Source of the DNA: Chloroflexota bacterium
GTDB lineage: Bacteria > Chloroflexota > Dehalococcoidia > SHYD01
Reading direction: 5' to 3'
Assembly (NCBI GenBank): GCA_016190485.1
Contig: JACPQN010000008.1
Coordinates: forward strand, 1-49,488
Length of the DNA: 49,488 nt
Shown: positions 45,056 through 49,488 of the stretch, one piece after another
Layout of the letters: each line of letters begins with the position of its first letter
How positions within the stretch are numbered: position 1 is the stretch's first letter
The notes under the pieces: model-generated
Seen by the model: only the letters and a program-made list of their open reading frames with translations
Database searches by the model: none
Told to the model about the DNA's origin: nothing
Translations under genes and position numbers: made by a program

Positions 45056-45084
45056 ATAATATAAGGCTAGTGCAATGCTGTCAA
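45056..45084 (-). promoter_or_regulatory. Near-consensus sigma-70-type promoter
   Basis: On the minus strand, TTGACA (45084-45079) and TATTAT (45061-45056) are separated by exactly 17 bp. The -35 matches consensus 6/6 and the -10 5/6. It is about 70 bp before the pseudogene ATG and begins just after the stop of the radical SAM gene. It should drive the pseudogene and the third ABC set. Confidence 0.75.
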
Positions 45085-45102
45085 GCTATTCATGAATCTG
45101 AC

Positions 45103-46092
45103 CTATGGATCATCCTGGAGCGTCTCGCTCAATTCTTCGTCCCTGGCGACGCCATCTATCTGTTGGGATTGGGGTAACCTCGGCCACCTCCCGGTGATGT
45201 TGCAGGTACCTGCACCAATATCGGGGTTCATGCAAGAACATACCGAGAGGCGGAGCCCATGTTTCTTGGCCAGATCGCGAAGGCAGTCGTAAGTTTCGAC
45301 TCTTCGAGCCTCGGACAGGGCGACCACCGATGAATACTGGGCCCGGACAGGAATCCGCCTCGCGCCCTTGTAGGAGCCAATTAATGTGTTCCAGCGTTCC
45401 CGATGGCCGATAGACCGTTTTATTAACTCCCAAATGACGGGGCGCAGGAATAACGTGCTTGTGGTAATATGCCGCACCCCCGTCGCGGCGATGCCTGCTA
45501 GCAGGCGGTCCAAAGGCTCTGGCGCGTCGGTAAGCCCAGCGAGAACGGGGGCAAGTCGGGCAACCGTAGGCACGTCAGCACCGATCAACGCGCTCATTTG
45601 ACGTAACCGGACCTCAGGGCTGGCCGCATTGGGCTCAAAGATACGCAGCAGGTCCCTGTCCAGCGTGATAAGCCCGATCTGTGCGCGCACTTTGTCTGGG
45701 TTGGCGAGGAGAAGCTTCATGGTGTTCTCCGGAATTCTGCCTTTCGTGACAAAAGCCACCCCGATGTCTTGGGACAGCAAGAAGTCCAAGATCTGGTGGC
45801 CAAGTTCAAGGACTTCAGGAACCGGCTGGAAGATGTCGGTGGACGGACTGAAGTAAACTGCCCTCGGTTTGCTCCGCTTACGGGCCAGCTCAGCTCGCAA
45901 CTTGTCCAAAGTGTTTACGTTGAGGACGACCCGACCTTCGCCAGGGTTATGGGGATACCCTAGGGCATAGCAGTAGATACATCCGATGGCGCAACCCGCA
46001 GTTAGGTTAATGGTAGGTATGCGGGAGAGGCATTGTAAGCTTGAAGGCGTGAGCACGGCTGACTTGCGTTCCGCTCTGAGGACTGTTACCAC
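45103..46092 (-). CDS. Radical SAM protein (SPL-type)
   Basis: 329 residues from GTG 46092, with GGGAGGAG upstream. The SAM cluster motif is Cys34-x3-Cys38-x2-Cys41 (CAIGCIYCYA). The following YFSPSTDIFQPVPE and IGLITLDRDLLRIFEPNAAS resemble the spore-photoproduct-lyase-like radical SAM group. The C-terminal CSCMNPDIGAGTCN has three Cys that may bind a second cluster. Its substrate, nucleic acid or other, is unknown. It is upstream of, but probably separate from, the transporter operon, since a promoter follows its stop. Confidence 0.85.
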   Translation of the reverse strand: MVTVLRAERKSAVLTPSSLQCLSRIPTINLTAGCAIGCIYCYALGYPHNPGEGRVVLNVNTLDKLRAELARKRSKPRAVYFSPSTDIFQPVPEVLELGHQILDFLLSQDIGVAFVTKGRIPENTMKLLLANPDKVRAQIGLITLDRDLLRIFEPNAASPEVRLRQMSALIGADVPTVARLAPVLAGLTDAPEPLDRLLAGIAATGVRHITTSTLFLRPVIWELIKRSIGHRERWNTLIGSYKGARRIPVRAQYSSVVALSEARRVETYDCLRDLAKKHGLRLSVCSCMNPDIGAGTCNITGRWPRLPQSQQIDGVARDEELSETLQDDP

Positions 46093-46725
46093 AGCTCTTC
46101 TCCTCCCGTGTTTAGGTCTTTACTCTCAGCCTTCGCCCAGAGAACGCAGGCATGATTGTCGCGGGTCGCAGGACTCTGGTCACGTCTCTAACGTTTGTCA
46201 AATCCTGAGCAACCTGCGCCATGTGCGAGTTGCGCTCCTCTCTCCATAATCTTCGCAACTCCTCTGGCGCAAGGATGAGCGCGAACTTAGAGGGCCAGAA
46301 CAAATGTACTATTATTGCGCGGCGCGATCCTCATGTCAACGGGGATTTGTGGAGCAACTCTTTCACAGTCGGTGCGTCCAAGCTGGCCACTCGCTGTCGA
46401 ATCGCTCGGTGCCCCTGCGGGTGGAGGTTAGGAAATCAGGCTAGCCTGTCCCCTTTTATCCGAGGCAAAAGATGACCGCGCCGGAGCAAAACGTAGGCAT
46501 AGTTTCCGGTGAGTCGCATACTTGTAAGGGGTGCGCCCGCGGCAGTTACGTCAGGACATCAACCAAGCCATCGAACAGCTCTGGCAACAGGCCGACCAAG
46601 GAAAGGAGGCGGCTGTCCGATATCTCCTGACCCAGTACATGGGGTTCGACAATCCAGAACGGATAGTGTATTTTTGCGACGTACGTTCGTGCTCGCGACT
46701 TTCGTCGAGACGAGGAGTGAGCGGC
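46093..46725. other. Divergent non-coding region with a short open leader
   Basis: About 430 bp without a convincing gene. The frame of the histidine kinase is open from GTG 46531 for 65 codons before the proposed kinase start, encoding INQAIEQLWQQADQGKEAAV and GFDNPERIVYF. That segment looks protein-like, but it is not a sensor-kinase N-terminus and a stronger ribosome site marks the later ATG. It could be a remnant of another gene or a cytosolic extension. The 46310 region is locally AT-rich; no clear promoter was chosen. Confidence 0.4.
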
Positions 46726-48666
46726 ATGAGTTGGTTGCGCCACCTGGGCCTGCAGCGACGTATCATGCTCTACGTGACTGTAGGGCTGGCGCTGATGTTA
46801 GGTAGCGGCGCCGTTGTCGGCCTGGGATCAGTGGAAGAGGCAACGCAACTCATCTACCGGGAACGGCTGAGCACTGCCTACATCACGGCGGGAATCCTTG
46901 AACGGGATTTTCTCCACGTTGCCCGGGACGCGGAGGAAGTAAGCCTCGATCTCTTGAGGGGGGAAGCGGCGGACCCCGCTACGGCGGCCCGCGCTATGCT
47001 CAAGCACCTCTCCCAGACCGACCCTTTTCCCTTTTTCCAGGTCACGGGTGTCTGGGTCCTTGACGGCCAGAGTGGCGCCGTAGCAACAGCGGGCAGCCCC
47101 CAAACAACCCGGGGCAGCTCGACGCCGCTTCTATCTCCAGCGGCCAAGCTGCCACGAGGTGGGTTCGCCGTGCTCTCCGCACCGGCTATGGGTGCGGAGG
47201 GTGTTCCCTTCGCCACCATTCTCACTCGCGTAGAGGAGCCGGCTCGCTCGACTAGCCTTGTGGTTGCAGTCCATACCATATCAGTCAATAGCCCGCTCCC
47301 GTACAGTCCCACTTCCTACTGGCGGGGTGGGCTTGCCGAGGCGTTGCCACCGACATCTTCGGAGGACCCCTCTGAGGCAAAGTATCACCTGGAGGTTGTG
47401 AGACCCGATGGCGTTACAGTCCTGGGGATCGGAGAGGACGAGCAACCTGGGCAAGTGAGCCGCCATTGGGCTTCCCTTCGCAGCATCGTGGCGCAGGGGA
47501 AGGCATCCGCCCTCCTGCACCAGCCCGCGTCCGGAGACTCCTTCGAGGCCCACGTGATGGCAGTGGTGCCATTGCAGCAATCCGACTTCCACGTCGTCCT
47601 GGAACAGCCTGTCGATGTTGCCCTGGTGCTACCAACGCAGATCCGACAACGGCTCGTTTTCCTGACGACGTTGGGCTTCCTGGCCTCGCTTCTGGTGGCG
47701 TGGCTGACGACGCGACACGTGGTCAAACCCACGGAGCAGTTGACCGCCGCCGCCCGAGGCATCGCTGAAGGGAAGGTTGAAACCCCCATCACCGTGGTCG
47801 CCGAGGACGAGATCGGCATTCTTGCGGAAAGCCTTGAAATTATGCGTCAGCGTCTGCAAACCTGGGGCGCGGAGCTGGAGAAGGAGGTACAGACCCGGAC
47901 CGCGGAGCTCGAAGCCCGTAACCAAGAACTGCGCGAGCTGTACAGGACGCTCCAGCAGAAGGAGGAGCAACTGCGGTCGCTCTTGGGGAAGGTGCTCGTC
48001 GCCCAGGAGGACGAGCGTCGCCGCATCTCGTATGAGCTACACGACGAAATCGGCCAGGGGCTAACTGCGATGCGCCTGGAGATGGAGCGGCTCGCGAGGT
48101 CCTCAGCCGATGCCGGGGTGCGCGAGCGCTCGATCCTGGTCCAGGAGATGGTGAGCGGGGCCGTGGATGATCTGCGACGGATCATTGCGGCACTGCACCC
48201 GGGCGTGTTAGACCAGTTAGGCCTGGTTCCCGCACTCCAATGGGTGGCGGATCGCACGCTGCATCCGGCTGGCATTGAGTTCAGCATGGAATCGGACGAG
48301 GGTCCACGGCTGGCGTCGGAAACCGAGCTGGTGCTGTTTCGCATCGCTCAGGAGGCCTTGCACAACGTCGCCCGCCACAGTGGCGCGCGGCACGTTGTCA
48401 TACGCCTGACGCGCCTCCGCAGCGAGGTCGTCTTGACGGTGCAGGACAATGGAGGCGGTTTCGATGCCGCAGCCATTGTGCCGGATACCGAGAGCGGTCG
48501 GGGGCTGGGGCTTGCCGGTATGCGGGAGCGGGCATCGCTCCTCGGCGGCAACATACGCATTGAGAGTGGCTTAGAGTGGGGCACGATCGTGGAGGTTGCC
48601 GTTCCGCTGACACAGGTGGCAACCGGCGAAGCCCGGATAGCGCCAAGCCCAGCGAGTGAGGTGTGA
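46726..48666 (+). CDS. Two-component sensor histidine kinase (NarL/LiaS-type)
   Basis: 646 residues from ATG 46726 with GAGGAG upstream. TM1 is at about 13-34 and TM2 near 307-326 (VFLTTLGFLASLLVAWL), enclosing an extracytoplasmic sensor domain of about 270 residues. A HAMP domain follows (VVKPTEQLTAAARGIAEG), then a coiled coil, the HisKA_3 dimer with His439 (ISYELHDEIGQGL), and the ATPase with NVARHSGA, DNGGGF and GRGLGLAGMRERA. The sensed signal is unknown. It is 1 bp from the response-regulator gene. Confidence 0.92.
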   Translation: MSWLRHLGLQRRIMLYVTVGLALMLGSGAVVGLGSVEEATQLIYRERLSTAYITAGILERDFLHVARDAEEVSLDLLRGEAADPATAARAMLKHLSQTDPFPFFQVTGVWVLDGQSGAVATAGSPQTTRGSSTPLLSPAAKLPRGGFAVLSAPAMGAEGVPFATILTRVEEPARSTSLVVAVHTISVNSPLPYSPTSYWRGGLAEALPPTSSEDPSEAKYHLEVVRPDGVTVLGIGEDEQPGQVSRHWASLRSIVAQGKASALLHQPASGDSFEAHVMAVVPLQQSDFHVVLEQPVDVALVLPTQIRQRLVFLTTLGFLASLLVAWLTTRHVVKPTEQLTAAARGIAEGKVETPITVVAEDEIGILAESLEIMRQRLQTWGAELEKEVQTRTAELEARNQELRELYRTLQQKEEQLRSLLGKVLVAQEDERRRISYELHDEIGQGLTAMRLEMERLARSSADAGVRERSILVQEMVSGAVDDLRRIIAALHPGVLDQLGLVPALQWVADRTLHPAGIEFSMESDEGPRLASETELVLFRIAQEALHNVARHSGARHVVIRLTRLRSEVVLTVQDNGGGFDAAAIVPDTESGRGLGLAGMRERASLLGGNIRIESGLEWGTIVEVAVPLTQVATGEARIAPSPASEV

Positions 48667-48667
48667 C

Positions 48668-49369
48668 ATGACGGTTCCGCCATCAGGCGCAGGGAACGCG
48701 CCCTCGTTTGAGAGGGCTTCGCGGCGGGTGCGTGTGGTGGTAGCCGACGATCACAAGCTCGTGCTGCAAGGCCTGGTCTCGCTCCTTAAAGAGGATGAGG
48801 GGATAGAGGTCGTCGGTCAAGCAGTGAACGGTAGAGAGGCGTTAGAAGAGATTCAACGGCTCCGCCCCGATGTTGCCCTGCTGGACATCACGATGCCCGA
48901 AATGAGCGGTCTTGAGGTCACCCGCCAGGTAGCGGGCCAATTCCCTGATGTGAAGGTACTGATCCTGACAATGCACGAGGAAGAGGCGTTTTTCTTCGAG
49001 GCGCTGCGATCAGGTGCGTCGGGTTATGTGCTGAAGGGAGCGAGCAGCGACGAACTGCTTGCCGCTGTTCTGGCAGTGGATGAAGGCGGCGTGTATCTCC
49101 CGCCGAAGTTGGCCGGCATGGTGCTGCGCGACTACATTGAAGGCGGACTGACACGCGAGGCCGAGCCGCTGTGTGAGCCATTGACGCCTCGGGAGGAGGA
49201 GGTGCTTAGGCTGATCGCGCAAGGCTTAACGAACCAGGAGATCGCCGAGCGCCTCGTTCTTGGCCTGAACACGGTAAAGACCCACCGCTTGCACGTCTAT
49301 CAAAAACTTAGTCTCCATACTCGTGCAGAACTGGTCGCCTATGCCCTGCAGCGAGGGTTACTCCGGTAA
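48668..49369 (+). CDS. LuxR/NarL-family response regulator
   Basis: 233 residues from ATG 48668; an in-frame GTG at 48656 is less likely because GAGTGAGGTGT precedes the ATG. The receiver domain has acidic pair VVVADDHK, phosphoacceptor Asp73 (LLDITMPEMSG), Thr in ILTMHE and Lys in YVLKGAS. The C-terminal helix-turn-helix (LTPREEEVLRLIAQGLTNQE...VKTHRLHVYQKL) is NarL type. It is the partner of the adjacent kinase. Its targets are unknown, and no neighbouring gene is seen downstream. Confidence 0.94.
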   Translation: MTVPPSGAGNAPSFERASRRVRVVVADDHKLVLQGLVSLLKEDEGIEVVGQAVNGREALEEIQRLRPDVALLDITMPEMSGLEVTRQVAGQFPDVKVLILTMHEEEAFFFEALRSGASGYVLKGASSDELLAAVLAVDEGGVYLPPKLAGMVLRDYIEGGLTREAEPLCEPLTPREEEVLRLIAQGLTNQEIAERLVLGLNTVKTHRLHVYQKLSLHTRAELVAYALQRGLLR

Positions 49370-49443
49370 GCCCAGGCGCTGAGCTCCTGGAACCCAAGCT
49401 AGTACCTAGTGTCCTAAATCAGCGTTACAAGACCAGTCCAATC

Positions 49444-49488
49444 CCGCTCACCCTGAGCCTGTCCTGAGCAACGCCGAAGGGCTTGTCG
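49444..49488. repeat. Partial second copy of the palindromic repeat
   Basis: CCGCTCACCCTGAGC (49444-49458), TGTC and GAAGGGCTTGTCG match the inner part of the 41557-41659 repeat in opposite orientation, with a variant insertion between. The copy is cut by the window edge. It shows the element is present more than once. Confidence 0.7.

Noticed and set aside
44533-45057. Start of the oxidoreductase at 45057
   Set aside because: That ATG overlaps the -10 of the promoter; ATG 44985 is the family-like start.

Overview
This GC-rich window reads like a chromosomal segment of an uncultured bacterium. Chloroflexota (perhaps Dehalococcoidia-like) is my best guess. The guess rests on general character only: dense CaiB/BaiF CoA-transferases, peptide-type ABC importers, SPFH/zinc-ribbon genes, a UGSC-family protein and frequent GTG/TTG starts. 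There is no rRNA or other taxonomic marker, so the placement is inference.

Layout. (1) 1-3259 (+): a gene resembling the tubulin/FtsZ-like family, cut near its 5' side by an 87-bp palindromic insert, followed by two small membrane-protein genes. (2) 3299-7352 (-): ligA-mreB-mreC, with no mreD after mreC. (3) 7481-12923 (+): hisH-hisA, a ferritin-like/VIT1 fusion, folC, a small membrane protein and hisF. (4) 12933-18533: a DUF4258/DUF2283 pair, a nitrilase, an aldo/keto reductase, a HEPN/MNT pair, and a TPR/zinc-ribbon protein convergent with an SPFH/zinc-ribbon protein. (5) 18746-20851: hisIE and, convergent with it, pyk. (6) 21203-29020 (+): two tandem class III CoA-transferases, a metallophosphoesterase, a peptide/nickel-type ABC set (binding protein and two permeases) and an enoyl-CoA hydratase-like protein. 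(7) 29021-29661: a 640-bp non-coding stretch with a degenerate tRNA-like 3' end and an AT-rich promoter-like patch. (8) 29662-40572 (+): a long collinear cluster holding two permeases, a binding protein, two CoA-transferases, an enoyl-CoA hydratase, two MaoC/hot-dog proteins, a UGSC-family selenoprotein and a thioredoxin-reductase-like flavoprotein. (9) 40630-44985 (-): a third ABC set, with a 103-bp palindromic repeat between its permease genes and a decayed Gfo/Idh/MocA gene at its head behind a near-consensus promoter. (10) 45103-46092 (-): a radical SAM protein. (11) 46726-49369 (+): a NarL-type two-component pair, then a partial second copy of the palindromic repeat at the window edge.

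The most interesting item is the UGSC-family gene at 37961-39628. Two open segments lie in one frame and are separated only by a TGA at 38279-38281. The context is a U-x-x-C motif, a small GC hairpin of SECIS-like geometry follows the TGA, and the downstream reductase overlaps the gene by one base (TGATG). I read it as a 555-residue selenoprotein whose likely electron donor is the adjacent CxxC flavoprotein. It sits at the end of an apparent uptake, CoA-activation and hydration cluster whose substrate is unknown. No Sec machinery (selA/B/C/D) is in the window, so this needs the rest of the genome.
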